Origin: Paeniglutamicibacter psychrophenolicus | Lineage (GTDB): Bacteria; Actinomycetota; Actinomycetes; Actinomycetales; Micrococcaceae | DNA: 64,000 bases | NCBI RefSeq assembly: GCF_030812255.1 | Contig: NZ_JAUSSH010000004.1 | Location: 124,001 to 188,000, forward strand | Reading direction: 5' to 3' | In this document: piece by piece, positions 41,569 through 50,821 of the stretch | How positions within the stretch are numbered: position 1 is the stretch's first letter | How the letters are laid out: each line of letters starts with the position of its first letter | Made by a program: the position numbers and the translations under genes | The notes under the pieces: generated by a model | Seen by the model: the letters and a program-made list of their open reading frames with translations, nothing else | What the model was told of the DNA's origin: nothing | The model's database searches: none

Positions 41569-42858
41569 CTAGTCGTTGATCAGGTCGTGGCGGACGATGG
41601 TCTGCTCACGATCCGGTCCGACGCCGATGGCGGAGAACCGGGTCCCGCTCATGGCCTCGAGGGCCAGCACGTACTTGCGTGCATTCTCCGGAAGGTCTTC
41701 CAGGGTGCGGGCCGTGGTGATGTCCTCGGTCCAGCCGTCGAAGTACTCGAAGATCGGCTTGGCGTGGTGGAAGTCGGTCTGCGTCATCGGCATTTCGTCG
41801 TGGCGCACCCCGTCCACGTCGTAGGCCACGCACACCGGGATCTTCTCGATGTTGGACAGCACATCGAGCTTGGTGACGAAGTAGTCGGTGAAGCCATTAA
41901 CGCGCGAGGCATGGCGGGCCAGAACCGCGTCGTACCAACCGCAGCGGCGCGGGCGGCCGGTGTTCACGCCGAATTCTCCGCCGGTCTTCTGCAGGTATTC
42001 GCCCATCTCGTCGAAGAGCTCGGTGGGGAACGGTCCTGCACCCACGCGGGTGGTGTAGGCCTTGATGATGCCGATCGAGCGGCTGATGCGGGTCGGGCCG
42101 ATGCCCGAACCCACCGAGGCGCCGCCTGCGGTCGGGTTCGAGGAGGTCACGAACGGGTAGGTGCCGTGGTCCACGTCCAGGAAAGTGGCCTGGCCGCCCT
42201 CCATGAGCACGACCTTCCCGGCATCCAGGGCGTTGTTCAGCTCGAGGGTCGCATCGATCACCAACGGGCGCAGTCGCTCGGCGTAGGAGAGGAAGTACTC
42301 GACGATTTCCTCCACCTCGACGTTGCGGCGGTTGTAGACCTTGACCAGCAGCTCGTTCTTCTGGCGCAGTGCGCCCTCGACCTTTTGGCGCAGGATGGAT
42401 TCGTCGAAGACGTCCTGCACGCGGATGCCGAGGCGGCCGATCTTGTCCATGTATGCCGGGCCGATGCCGCGCCCGGTGGTGCCGATGGCGCGCTTGCCCA
42501 GGAAGCGTTCGGTGACCTTGTCCATGGTCTGGTGGTACGGGGCGACCAGGTGTGCGTTGGCCGAGACCCGCAGCTTCGAGGTGTCCGCACCGCGGGCTTC
42601 GAGCCCGTCAATCTCTTCAAAGAGCGCTTCGAGGTTCACCACGCAGCCGTTGCCGATGATCGGGATGGCATTTGGCGAAAGAATGCCGGCGGGAAGGAGC
42701 TTGAGCTCATACTTTTCACCGCCAACGACGACTGTATGGCCGGCGTTGTTGCCGCCGTTTGGCTTCACAACATAGTCGACCTGGCCACCCAAAAGGTCTG
42801 TGGCCTTGCCTTTGCCTTCGTCGCCCCACTGGGCTCCGACGATCACGATTGCTGGCAT
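41569..42858 (-). CDS. purA: Adenylosuccinate synthetase
   Basis: A 429-residue enzyme that joins aspartate to IMP using GTP, the first step from IMP to [15 protein letters not shown] (residues 12-23) is the P-loop-like motif with the catalytic Asp13. [26 protein letters not shown] and the C-terminal [17 protein letters not shown] are all family signatures. Start at 42858 after GGAGG with a 6-nt spacer; the frame upstream to 42957 is not PurA-like. Single-gene unit. Confidence 0.97.
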   Translation of the reverse strand: MPAIVIVGAQWGDEGKGKATDLLGGQVDYVVKPNGGNNAGHTVVVGGEKYELKLLPAGILSPNAIPIIGNGCVVNLEALFEEIDGLEARGADTSKLRVSANAHLVAPYHQTMDKVTERFLGKRAIGTTGRGIGPAYMDKIGRLGIRVQDVFDESILRQKVEGALRQKNELLVKVYNRRNVEVEEIVEYFLSYAERLRPLVIDATLELNNALDAGKVVLMEGGQATFLDVDHGTYPFVTSSNPTAGGASVGSGIGPTRISRSIGIIKAYTTRVGAGPFPTELFDEMGEYLQKTGGEFGVNTGRPRRCGWYDAVLARHASRVNGFTDYFVTKLDVLSNIEKIPVCVAYDVDGVRHDEMPMTQTDFHHAKPIFEYFDGWTEDITTARTLEDLPENARKYVLALEAMSGTRFSAIGVGPDREQTIVRHDLIND

Positions 42859-43027
42859 GGGATCCTCCCCCTTGCTCGATTCAGCGCGGCCGGCACATGG
42901 TGCCGGGTCCCGGCGGTGCCGGGCGCAGAAATGCCCCTCGCTCTTCGATTGGCCCAAGCAGGATCAGGAAGAACAGTAAGGGGCTCTTACGTCACGAGTT
43001 TACCCGATGAAGGATCAATGGGTTGAT

Positions 43028-43387
43028 TTATGCTTCCTTGGGCTCGTCCTCTGCCTCGATTGCCGCAGTTAATGCGGCCCGCACCAATGCTTCCCAGTGG
43101 GCCATCGAACTTTCGGGAACCGACACCCAGTCGCGGAAGGGCCGTCCTTGTCCCGAGGGGTCGAAAAGCGCCGCCCCGGGATAGGCCATGGCCGTGCGCA
43201 TGGCTTCGCTCTCGCGCCCGACCTTGAATCCCATGGTGTCCGAGAGCAGGCAGGCAATCGCCTTGGATTCGTACTTCAGGGCGTCTTTGCCAAACATCTT
43301 TCCAGCAACCACTCCCTCGCCGAGCAGGGCACGGGTGAGCCGCTGAAACTCGTTCATTGCCTCTGGTGTAGGAAATTGCATACTCAT
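43028..43387 (-). CDS. TfoX N-terminal-domain-like protein
   Basis: A 119-residue protein with GKMFGKDALKYESKAIACLL followed by MGFKVGRES, DPSGQGRPFRDWVSVPES and a short helical tail. This matches the TfoX/Sxy N-terminal domain, found in competence regulators and in many small proteins of unknown role. An alternative start lies at 43381. No competence genes are nearby, so no role is proposed. Confidence 0.65.
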   Translation of the reverse strand: MSMQFPTPEAMNEFQRLTRALLGEGVVAGKMFGKDALKYESKAIACLLSDTMGFKVGRESEAMRTAMAYPGAALFDPSGQGRPFRDWVSVPESSMAHWEALVRAALTAAIEAEDEPKEA

Positions 43388-43542
43388 GCCCCCATCAAAC
43401 CTCGCCGGTGCCCCTTGCGTCGAGAGATCGGGGAAAAGACTTTTTGCGGATGCTGCGCCGCGCTGCTCCCGGCGGGCTCGATGACGCGGGGAAGTCAGCC
43501 TGCATTCAGACTTGTTTGGGCGTGCCGCCTAGACTGGGAGCC

Positions 43543-44115
43543 ATGGCCCTGACACGTGAACAGCTCATTGATGCCGCCGTGGGCGTGCTCTCGGAGTTTG
43601 GCCTGGCCGACCTGTCCATGCGTCGGCTGGCCAGGGAACTCGATGTCCAGGTCGGCGCGCTGTACTGGCATGTGAAATCCAAGCAGGAACTGCTCGTGGA
43701 CGTCGCGGCCAAGCTCCTGGATTCGGTGCCCCGGCCCACGACCCCGACCCCTTCATTGGCACCCTTGTCCATCGCGGCGCTGCTGCGCCAGCTGCGCAGC
43801 GCGTTGATCGCCGTTCCGGACTCGGCCGAGGTCATGCAACTGGCCCAGTCCATGCGGCCCGAATCGTTGGACCCGATGGGTTGGTTGTTGGATTTCCTGA
43901 AGATCGCAGGTATCCCGGAGACCGATGCGACCTTCGCCCGCCACGTACTGGTCAACCATTTGCTGGGATCGATTGCTTCCCACCAGGAAGCGGTGGCGCT
44001 TTCGGCCGGGGCCGAACCGGAACCGGTGTCAACCGAATGGGAAGAATCGGCCTTTGACTACGGGGTGCGGGTTATCCTGCAGGGCTTGGCACTGGAGCAC
44101 CGGGCAGGCGCTTAG
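43543..44115 (+). CDS. TetR-family transcriptional regulator
   Basis: A 190-residue repressor-like protein. The N-terminal helix-turn-helix is seen in LTREQLIDAAVGVLSEFGLADLSMRRLARELDVQVGAL-type sequence ending YWHVKSKQELL. The C-terminal part resembles the tetracycline-repressor ligand domain (LLRQLRSALIAVPDSAEVMQ). Start ATG at 43543, closely preceded by GGGAG. Its stop overlaps the tail of the convergent tdk gene by 3 nt. Target genes are not evident. Confidence 0.85.
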   Translation: MALTREQLIDAAVGVLSEFGLADLSMRRLARELDVQVGALYWHVKSKQELLVDVAAKLLDSVPRPTTPTPSLAPLSIAALLRQLRSALIAVPDSAEVMQLAQSMRPESLDPMGWLLDFLKIAGIPETDATFARHVLVNHLLGSIASHQEAVALSAGAEPEPVSTEWEESAFDYGVRVILQGLALEHRAGA

Positions 44116-44738
44116 CTGCCCAAGCGTCCGTTCGAGGCCTCGAGGTAGCAGGCTCCGCACAGCGACTCGTACCAAACCTCATCACCGTCGATGGCCACCT
44201 GGTCGCCGTCGAAGATGATCCGGGTACCGATGCGCCGGGTGTTGAACACCGCTTTCCTGCCGCAGCGGCAAATGGTCTTGAGCTCCTCGAGGCTGTGCGC
44301 GATTTCCAGCAGGCGCCGCGACCCGGGAAAGGCGTGGGTGCGGAAATCCGAGCGGATTCCGTAGGCAAGCACCGGGACGTTGTCCAGGATCGCAATGCGG
44401 AACAGGTCATCGACCTGTTCCGGAGTCAGGAACTGGGCCTCGTCCACCAGCAGGCACGCCACCGGCGGGGCATCCACGTGCTGGACCAGCGCGTCGGGAT
44501 CGTCCCCCGCCGCCTGCCGGGCGAACAGTTCCCGGATGTCGGCCGTCGGGGGGATCAGGAAATCCACGTCTCGGCTCATGCCCAGGCGGGACACGATGCG
44601 GGAGTCACCCTTGGTGTCGACCCCCGGCTTCGCCAACAGGACCCGCTGCCCGCGCTCCTCGTAATTGAACGCGGTCTGGAGCAATCCCGTGGATTTGCCG
44701 GAATTCATTGCCCCATAACGGAAATACAGCTTCGCCAC
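44112..44738 (-). CDS. tdk: Thymidine kinase (type II)
   Basis: A 208-residue salvage enzyme that phosphorylates thymidine. It has the P-loop GAMNSGKSTGLL, a Walker B-like LLVDEAQFLTPEQVDDL, and a zinc-binding lasso with CRCGRKAVFNTR and LCGACYLEA. GTG start at 44738 with AAAGGA 5 nt upstream; the frame open to 44825 lacks Tdk-like sequence. The length is typical of bacterial type II enzymes. Confidence 0.95.
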   Translation of the reverse strand: MAKLYFRYGAMNSGKSTGLLQTAFNYEERGQRVLLAKPGVDTKGDSRIVSRLGMSRDVDFLIPPTADIRELFARQAAGDDPDALVQHVDAPPVACLLVDEAQFLTPEQVDDLFRIAILDNVPVLAYGIRSDFRTHAFPGSRRLLEIAHSLEELKTICRCGRKAVFNTRRIGTRIIFDGDQVAIDGDEVWYESLCGACYLEASNGRLGS

Positions 44739-44825
44739 ATCGGTCCTTTCGAGTTGGGCATCGTGGAAGATTCTATGCGCTGAACCATTCACCCACGGAC
44801 CGACCGGAGTGGGCAGCGCACGCAA

Positions 44826-44871
44826 ATGTCCCGGTGCCCGGGGACTTTGCGGTCCACTGGCACCGGGACAT
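44826..44871 (-). terminator. kynU terminator hairpin
   Basis: A perfect 13-bp inverted repeat (ATGTCCCGGTGCC and its complement) with a 20-nt loop, 44 nt beyond the kynU stop at 44915. Confidence 0.75.
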
Positions 44872-44914
44872 CACGGCCGCGGCGCCGGCCAAAAGACGGG
44901 CACCGGCGATGCCT

Positions 44915-46201
44915 CTAGGTCACGGCGTGGCGCGTGCGGTAGGCCGGCACGTCCCAGGAACTTGTTTCCAGGACGTCGCGCAGGATCTCCACGGCATCCC
45001 AGATATCGGTGTAGGAAAGGTACAGCGGGGTGAGGCCAAAGCGCAGGACCTCGGGTTCACGGTAATCGCCGATGACACCGCGGTCGGTCAGCGCCTGGAT
45101 GATCGCGTACCCCTCGGGGTGGCGGAAGCTGACGTGGCTGCCGCGCTCGGCATGGATCTCGGGTGTGACCAACTCGAGCCCGAACTCGCCGCAGCGCTCG
45201 CGCACCAGGGCGATGAACAGGTCGGCCAGCGCGAGGGACTTGGCGCGCACCAGCTCGATGTCGGCCTCCAGTGCCACGTCCAGCCCGCATTCCACCATGG
45301 CCATGGAGGTGATGGGCTGGGTGCCGCACAAGAAACGGCGCACGTCGTTGGCAGCGGTGTAGCTGTCGGCCATCTCGAACGGTGCTGCATGGGACCACCA
45401 CCCGGTCAGCGGTTGCCAGAATCGGCCCTGGTGGCGCTCGTTGACCCAGATGAACGCCGGGGAGCCCGGGCCGCCGTTGAGGTACTTGTAGGTGCAGCCC
45501 ACCGCGTAGTCGGCGTCGGCGCCGTTGAGGTCCACCGGCACGGCCCCTGCTGCATGGGCAAGGTCCCAGATGGCCAGGGCACCTGCGGCGTGGGCCTTGG
45601 CGGTGACATCCTTCATATCCCACATGGCGCCGGTGCGGTAGTTGACGTGGGAGAGGGCCAGCACTGCCACCGAATCATCCAGGGCCTGCTCCAGGGTCAG
45701 GTTCTCGTCGATCAGGCGCACCTCGTAGTGCTCGTTGTTTTCAGCGTTGACCGAGTTCAGGAAGTCGCTGATCCCTTCGGCAATGTAGATGTCGGTGGGG
45801 AAATTGTCGCGTTCGGTCAGGATCACGCGCCTTGTCGGAGCGTCCTGCTGCTGGATGCGCACCGCCGAAGCCAGGGCCTTGAACAGGTTCAGGCTGGTGG
45901 TGTCGGTGACGACGGTTTCGCCGTCGTTTCCGCCGATGATCCGGGCCAGCTTGTCACCCAGCCTGCTGGGCATCTCAAACCACCCGGCGGTGTTCCAGGA
46001 ACGGATCAGACCGTGGGCCCATTCGTTGTTGATGACCTCGGCCGCACGTTCGGCGGCACCGAGCGGCATCGGGCCCAGTGAGTTTCCATCGAGGTAGATC
46101 AGCCCTTCGGGGAGGGAGAAGCGATCTTTGAACGAGGCCAACGGGTCAGTTGCATCCGCTGCGTGGAGACTTGCGCGGTCCGTTTGGGTGGGAGTGCTCA
46201 T
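44915..46201 (-). CDS. kynU: Kynureninase
   Basis: A 428-residue PLP enzyme that cleaves kynurenine to anthranilate and alanine in tryptophan breakdown. Signatures: [12 protein letters not shown]-type N-terminus ([12 protein letters not shown]), [24 protein letters not shown], and [13 protein letters not shown] with PLP-binding Lys239. I use the ATG at 46201 ([10 protein letters not shown]); no clear ribosome site precedes it, and an in-frame ATG at 46249 is the alternative. It diverges from an Lrp-type gene that is likely its regulator, like KynR of pseudomonads. No other kyn gene is visible here. Confidence 0.93.
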   Translation of the reverse strand: MSTPTQTDRASLHAADATDPLASFKDRFSLPEGLIYLDGNSLGPMPLGAAERAAEVINNEWAHGLIRSWNTAGWFEMPSRLGDKLARIIGGNDGETVVTDTTSLNLFKALASAVRIQQQDAPTRRVILTERDNFPTDIYIAEGISDFLNSVNAENNEHYEVRLIDENLTLEQALDDSVAVLALSHVNYRTGAMWDMKDVTAKAHAAGALAIWDLAHAAGAVPVDLNGADADYAVGCTYKYLNGGPGSPAFIWVNERHQGRFWQPLTGWWSHAAPFEMADSYTAANDVRRFLCGTQPITSMAMVECGLDVALEADIELVRAKSLALADLFIALVRERCGEFGLELVTPEIHAERGSHVSFRHPEGYAIIQALTDRGVIGDYREPEVLRFGLTPLYLSYTDIWDAVEILRDVLETSSWDVPAYRTRHAVT

Positions 46202-46346
46202 GGTGGGGTTCGATGGCCTTTCTGGAATGCGTGCCGGGGTCCCTGCCATCGCTCGGCGGACAACGACGGGGAATGCCCATCATAGAATTATTCATGGTGC
46301 ACTAGATAGGGCACTGAACAAGTGCCCAAAACCTCAGGAGTTTTCC
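46202..46346. promoter_or_regulatory. kynU-lrp divergent promoter with palindrome
   Basis: The 145-bp gap contains the inverted repeat GGGCACT-gaaca-AGTGCCC (46309-46327), next to an AT-rich TAGAATTATTCATG stretch. It lies 20 nt upstream of the Lrp-type start and is a likely site for autoregulation and kynU control. Confidence 0.5.
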
Positions 46347-46847
46347 GTGCTAAATTCTGGTTCCATCAAGAACCACACCAGCTGGCAGAACGCTGTTCGC
46401 CTCGATGATGTCGACCTGCGGATCCTTCGCGAGCTCAGCGCGGACGCGCGCACCCCCAACAACCTTCTGGCCTCGCGCGCAGGGGTTGCCCCGTCCACGT
46501 GCCTGGGCCGCGTCCGGGCGTTGCAGGATGCCGGGGTGATCCGCGGGTTCCATGCAGATGTCGATCCCGCCAAGCTGGGCCTGCGCATTGCCGCAATGAT
46601 ATCGGTGGTGGTTCGGTCCGAGGCACGCGACGCCATGCTGGAATCGGCACGCACCCTGCGTGGGCTTCCCGAGGTCCAGGACGTGTTTGTGCTTGGCGGG
46701 ACACCGGACATCCTGGTCCATGTCGTCACCGATTCCATCGAGTCCCTGCGGGATTTCGTGGCCGGGAACCTCGGTGCAAACCCCGCGTTCTCCTCGACGC
46801 AAACCAACATCGTCTTCGAGCATCTGTCCGCTGCCAACCCGGACTGA
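46347..46847 (+). CDS. Lrp/AsnC-family regulator, probable kynU regulator
   Basis: A 166-residue protein. The N-terminal helix-turn-helix includes LDDVDLRILRELSADARTP, then GVAPSTCLGRVRALQDAGVI. The C-terminal RAM/ligand-binding domain follows, with LRGLPEVQDVFVLGGTPDILVHV as its signature. GTG start at 46347 with GGAG 6 nt upstream; the frame open to 46128 overlaps kynU. Its divergent position supports a KynR-like role responding to kynurenine (inference). Confidence 0.88.
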   Translation: MLNSGSIKNHTSWQNAVRLDDVDLRILRELSADARTPNNLLASRAGVAPSTCLGRVRALQDAGVIRGFHADVDPAKLGLRIAAMISVVVRSEARDAMLESARTLRGLPEVQDVFVLGGTPDILVHVVTDSIESLRDFVAGNLGANPAFSSTQTNIVFEHLSAANPD

Positions 46848-46875
46848 CACGTACTGGGCGAGGCCTGGCACGTCG

Positions 46876-47304
46876 TTACGGGGCTGCCTCCGCATAGGAA
46901 CGCAACGACTTCAAGGTATCGGCCTCGGAACCTGCGATGGCGGACAGCAGGTCCCCGACCTCGTCCCGCAATTCCTCGGCCGCGTCCACGCTGATGGTCA
47001 ACCGGACGCGCGTTTGCTCGGATTCCTCGGTGAGCTCGTAGCGGTAGAGCACGCTGATGTCTCCGCCGCCGGAGGACAGGGCAATGACCCGCTCTTCGTG
47101 CAGCTCCGTGATGAGCAACTGGCGTTCGTGGGTCCCGGAGCGGTAGTCAAGCACCGCACCGGGGCTGGTGAGTTGCTCCGGTTCCATGGAGTCGACGCCA
47201 GGCATCCACTTCGGGGCCGCAACCCAGTCGGTGAGTAGTTCCCACACCCGTGTCACCGAGAGGTGAATCAGCTCCTGAGTATCCAAAGCCTGAAACTGTG
47301 TCAT
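46876..47304 (-). CDS. SRPBCC (START/polyketide-cyclase-like) protein
   Basis: A 142-residue single-domain protein with the usual SRPBCC opening (LSVTRVWELLTDWVAAPKWMPGV) and a long C-terminal helix (EVGDLLSAIAGSEADTLKSL). Such proteins form a hydrophobic ligand cavity; no specific ligand can be named. It is convergent with the Lrp-type gene and follows the LAETG surface-protein gene by 38 nt, but operon membership is uncertain. Confidence 0.75.
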   Translation of the reverse strand: MTQFQALDTQELIHLSVTRVWELLTDWVAAPKWMPGVDSMEPEQLTSPGAVLDYRSGTHERQLLITELHEERVIALSSGGGDISVLYRYELTEESEQTRVRLTISVDAAEELRDEVGDLLSAIAGSEADTLKSLRSYAEAAP

Positions 47305-47342
47305 AGCCGAATCGTGTCACGCGTCGGTCCAAAATGAAACGC

Positions 47343-48476
47343 TTAGTGGCCCCGGGGCTTCCTGCGCATTCGCAGTGCGAAGGCACCGAGCAGGAGCATT
47401 GCGGCACCCGCCCCGGCGTAGACCAATACATCGCTGGATCCGGTCTCGGCCAGCTCGCCGGTCTGGGAACTCATGATCGGTTTGAGGACGGCCTTGACGA
47501 TCGGCTTCTGGTCCAAGACCGGCTTGGTGACCGTGCCAGCGGGCTTGATTTCTGGCTTGGGGGTTTCGGCGGGCTCCGTCGGTTCCGGCCTTGCTGACGA
47601 TTGGGGCGACCCCGATTCCTTCGGATCGAGGATCCCGGCGTCCACCACGCCGCTCTCGATCAACCCGAAAACGATCTCCTCAAATGCTTCCTGTGCGGCG
47701 GCTTCGTTACCGTCGAACATCCATAGCAAGTGCTCGTAGAGCGCGTCAAGATCCGTTTCACGGCCATGCTCAACGAGTTCTCCAATGATGGAATCGAGTT
47801 CCTGGAAAGCAGGCTCGTTCTCGAGCACTTGGGCGATCTGCATGATGAAGTCCTCCCACTGGGCATCGGTCCAGTTTTCCGCGCCTTCCGGGATCTCGAT
47901 TCCTTTGAGCCACCACGGCAGATCAACGACGTCACTCTCAACCTCGGTAGCATCGCCTATTTCGCTTTCGGGAACTCCGGATCCCTCGGACTGCGTGGAT
48001 GTCGGTCCGGGGGGCGTGGGCTCCACGGCCGGTGCAGTCGCGAGACCCGAAGTGCCGTCCGAACCGGCGTCGGTGACGGGACCGGTGCCCAGGGTTTCGG
48101 ATACGGCAACGCCGTCGGGGGTCTCAGCCGCGTCGCCATCTGGCGAAACCGGTGTTTCAGACGCCTCCGAGGCCGAGCCGCTTCCCGTGGAGACCTGCTG
48201 GGCATCGACTTGGGATTCGTCTTGGACGGCTTCGACGCCAACCGTTTCCTGGTCTTCCGCGGCAGCAACACCAAGGTCCGGCACGGTCGCCGGATTCGGT
48301 TCTTCATCGGCGGTTTCAGCAACGGACACGGTGGCGTCTTGAATGCTTTCGGTCACCGCACCTTGCGTTGTTTCAGCCTCGCCCCCGAGGATCTGCGCTT
48401 GCACGGGGGCCGAGCTGAGCAGCAACCCGGAGGACACAGCGGTGGCGAGCAACGCGGTGCGGAGATTCTTTGTCAT
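47343..48476 (-). CDS. Second LAxTG-anchored surface protein (377 aa)
   Basis: A secreted, wall-anchored acidic protein. The signal peptide ends near SAPVQAQ. A long low-complexity Glu/Thr/Ser/Pro region follows. A compact helical domain at about 190-280 contains WLKGIEIPEGAENWTDAQWE and ALYEHLLWMFDGNEAAAQEAF. Then come a Pro/Lys-rich spacer, LAETG at 342-346, a membrane helix and RMRRKPRGH. The sorting layout matches the giant protein, so both probably use a sortase E. AGGA lies 9 nt upstream of the start. Function unknown. Confidence 0.85.
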   Translation of the reverse strand: MTKNLRTALLATAVSSGLLLSSAPVQAQILGGEAETTQGAVTESIQDATVSVAETADEEPNPATVPDLGVAAAEDQETVGVEAVQDESQVDAQQVSTGSGSASEASETPVSPDGDAAETPDGVAVSETLGTGPVTDAGSDGTSGLATAPAVEPTPPGPTSTQSEGSGVPESEIGDATEVESDVVDLPWWLKGIEIPEGAENWTDAQWEDFIMQIAQVLENEPAFQELDSIIGELVEHGRETDLDALYEHLLWMFDGNEAAAQEAFEEIVFGLIESGVVDAGILDPKESGSPQSSARPEPTEPAETPKPEIKPAGTVTKPVLDQKPIVKAVLKPIMSSQTGELAETGSSDVLVYAGAGAAMLLLGAFALRMRRKPRGH

Positions 48477-48883
48477 CTGTGCGTTCCTGTCCCAGGGCCA
48501 ATGCGGTGAAAGCAGGAATCAACACCAAGAAACCAGCGGTCAGATCCCTATTGAAGTGTGGTGCGACAACGACGTTGAGGATCAATCTATGGCACCGCAC
48601 AGGTTTCCACCAGTCACGATTTGGCAACGGCTTCAAAGGGACCCGGGCCGAGGAATTCCGGCTCACGAAAGTCGGTTCGTCACCGAAGAAAACCCTGAAG
48701 AACCCGGCGAATCTCACTGGCCACCTACTGCTTTCTCGAATTGCGAAAGTGCCGCCCCAGGAGCAGCGAACTCTTTGTCATCGGGAGCAGCCACAGGCTG
48801 ACGACTGTCCGATGCCTCCCTCAAGCCAAGGTCCAGCTTCCTGGCCAGCCCTGGCTCCGATCCACGGTGGCTTCCACGTCGAG
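48477..48883 (-). other. Gap with no supported gene; promoter region of the LAETG gene
   Basis: 407 bp. A minus-strand frame ending FEKAVGGQ near 48714 continues past the end of the hypothetical gene in a different frame and has no clear start; it could be a small or decayed gene. Otherwise nothing recognisable. Confidence 0.4.
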
Positions 48884-49798
48884 TCAGCTCAGTTCGTCTT
48901 GGGGGTATAGAGACTGCCACCGATGCATCGGGGCAAACTGGTTGTCCGCGATGCCGTTGATGATGCTGCTCGCGAAGTCCCGATCGAGCAACTCGCCGAT
49001 CAGCTTGTGGGCCTCGTTCGACCCAGGGGCCCAACCCGAAGGGCACCTTTTCAGCACCGTCCATTCCGGAACCGCGGCACGAATTGGCGTGAATTCGATT
49101 TCAACCATCTGTTCGGAACCAGCGCCCACCCAGCGCGCCCTCACCCGCGGGACGGGAAGTAGCCCGGACCACGTGCTCACACCGTCCGATGCAGGGACCA
49201 GCGCCCATAAGGAAGAGACCTCGCTTTCCGCAACCCCAACCCGCCGCGCCATTCGGTCCAGCGCGACCGCATATCTGCGCGGAACCGACAAATTCTGGTC
49301 GATCGACACCGAGATGAGCCGCCCCATGGCAGGACCCGCAAGACCGTGGCCAAGGAGCGCATACACGTCCAAGACCTTTGACTCCCCCACAAGGCGGCTG
49401 AACCACTCGGCCACCCATTGGCACTGCATGAGATCGGCACGCGCCGCATTGTCCGATTCCGGCCATAGGGGTTCGTCATCATCTCCATCCAAACCTCGCC
49501 AAGGCCCCTGCTCCTCGTTCTTGGCACGCATGGCCCACAAGGGCCAACGCCTGCCAGCCGCGCGGTCGGCTGCCTCGACAATCCTGGCCGCAGCCTGCGC
49601 GTCGATCAGGTTCGATGACCCCAACGTGCTTCCGGGTTCCCGCTTCACGCTCATGGCATCGGCGGGAAACCGCGACCTCAAACGGAACGCTGGAATGGAA
49701 GCACCCTTCGGTGTGGCCTCCAACTCATAGACGGCCGCAGATGAGCGATGCATATCCGGGATGAAGATCTTCCGGACACGAAACCTCGGATTATTCAT
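48884..49798 (-). CDS. Hypothetical protein near the toxin island
   Basis: A 304-residue soluble protein that I do not recognise. It begins MNNPRFRVRKIFIPDMHRSS, has no signal peptide or membrane segment, and contains alternating beta-like and helical stretches (VLDVYALLGHGLAGPAMGR, VEIEFTPIRAAVPEWTVLKR). A ribosome site AGAAGGG lies about 10 nt before the ATG at 49798. The start overlaps the tail of the decayed gene upstream. Its position at the 3' end of the RHS island suggests it may belong to it (inference). Confidence 0.6.
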   Translation of the reverse strand: MNNPRFRVRKIFIPDMHRSSAAVYELEATPKGASIPAFRLRSRFPADAMSVKREPGSTLGSSNLIDAQAAARIVEAADRAAGRRWPLWAMRAKNEEQGPWRGLDGDDDEPLWPESDNAARADLMQCQWVAEWFSRLVGESKVLDVYALLGHGLAGPAMGRLISVSIDQNLSVPRRYAVALDRMARRVGVAESEVSSLWALVPASDGVSTWSGLLPVPRVRARWVGAGSEQMVEIEFTPIRAAVPEWTVLKRCPSGWAPGSNEAHKLIGELLDRDFASSIINGIADNQFAPMHRWQSLYPQDELS

Positions 49799-50337
49799 GA
49801 AAAAAATCTTTCCCTTCTGGTCCTGTGGAAGCGTGCCGACCGGCCAAGCTCCCGGTGCCTCCCGAGAAGGATTGGATGGGCCCCTCGTAGATCTCGCGCT
49901 TCCCCGACGATGTTGACGCCCTTCTGAGTACTTTGTTTTCTTGCTGAATATGTCGGCTCGTGCGGGTCGACCGTGCTCTTCGGGGAGTTCGAAAACCCCT
50001 CAATCACATCAGGCAGGGGATGCACCGCCCGCAACTGGCTTTCGAGTTGACGCCTCCTCGCACCGCTAACCCAAGACGGCAGGAACCAGCGTCTCCGACT
50101 TCGCATGTTCCGAAGAACGATCGCGCACTTCGCGTCTGGAAATTCATCCAACTCCTGAATGTCATATCTTGAGACCCCGCCAAACTTGCCAATATCGGGA
50201 GCGTTGAAACTGCCTCTGTCACCAAAGAGCGCCCGTGCTTCGATCAGACCTTCACTTCTGGACTCGGGATCGTGCGCCGCGTTCGAGCGTTGCCCAAGAT
50301 GGCTGAAGGCCCGGGTCCACTCGGCCTGATCACTTAT
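49791..50337 (-). pseudogene. Decayed coding sequence downstream of the immunity gene
   Basis: A frame with protein-like content (AEWTRAFSHLGQRS, APDIGKFGGVSRYDIQELDE, RRRQLESQLRAVHPLPDVIE) is open from 50337 but has no ATG or GTG near its beginning and follows a stop. Toward the end the protein-like, high-GC3 reading moves to a second frame (EIYEGPIQSFSGGTGSLAG, ending at 49791), implying a frameshift near 49900-49930. I read this as a truncated, frameshifted remnant, perhaps of an older toxin or immunity gene. The family is not recognised. Confidence 0.45.
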
Positions 50338-50461
50338 TCAGGAACAGACGCACCATTGGGCGTAAGTCCGGGGAACGACTGGTTCCGCGAAGGACTTCGC
50401 TGAGCAACGGTGCTCTGCTTGGGGCCCCTCGCGGTGGCCGTCTTACTTGTTTACGACTTAG

Positions 50462-50821
50462 TCACCATCGAAACCCATTGAAAATCCAAGATAGTTTTGT
50501 TTCCCGAAGATTTCGACGCGCGAACACCCGAAGTGTCTTGAGCAGGGCGTAGTACTTGTCGGTCTCATCCTCATCGGGCGAGCCATCGGGCTTTTGAACA
50601 TAGATAACGAGGAGGCCGTCCTGGTGCGCGCCGAATGAATTCAACACCGCCTTGCAAATCTCGTGCAGTTGATACGCCGTCACTCCGTTTTCGAGCCGGT
50701 CCGCGGCTTCCTCGTACATTCGTGCTATTCGAGGTTGGCGCATTCCGTCGACGTACTGCGCAAACGTGCGCATTTGCCTTGCCACGTCCTTGAACGACTT
50801 GTCATTTAATTGAGCGGCCAT
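50462..50821 (-). CDS. Candidate immunity protein for the RHS toxin
   Basis: A 119-residue, helix-rich, soluble protein (MAAQLNDKSFKDVARQMRTF, YQLHEICKAVLNSFGAHQDG). It has no signal peptide and no family that I can name. The ATG at 50821 lies inside the toxin's last codons (16-nt overlap), so translation is coupled. Immediate downstream coupling, small size and cytosolic character fit the usual immunity partner of polymorphic RHS toxins; the function is inferred from position only. Confidence 0.65.
   Translation of the reverse strand: MAAQLNDKSFKDVARQMRTFAQYVDGMRQPRIARMYEEAADRLENGVTAYQLHEICKAVLNSFGAHQDGLLVIYVQKPDGSPDEDETDKYYALLKTLRVFARRNLRETKLSWIFNGFRW

Noticed and set aside
49960-50225. 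Several short frames on both strands downstream of the immunity gene
   Set aside because: None has a good start and continuous coding character. I treat the stretch as one decayed gene instead.
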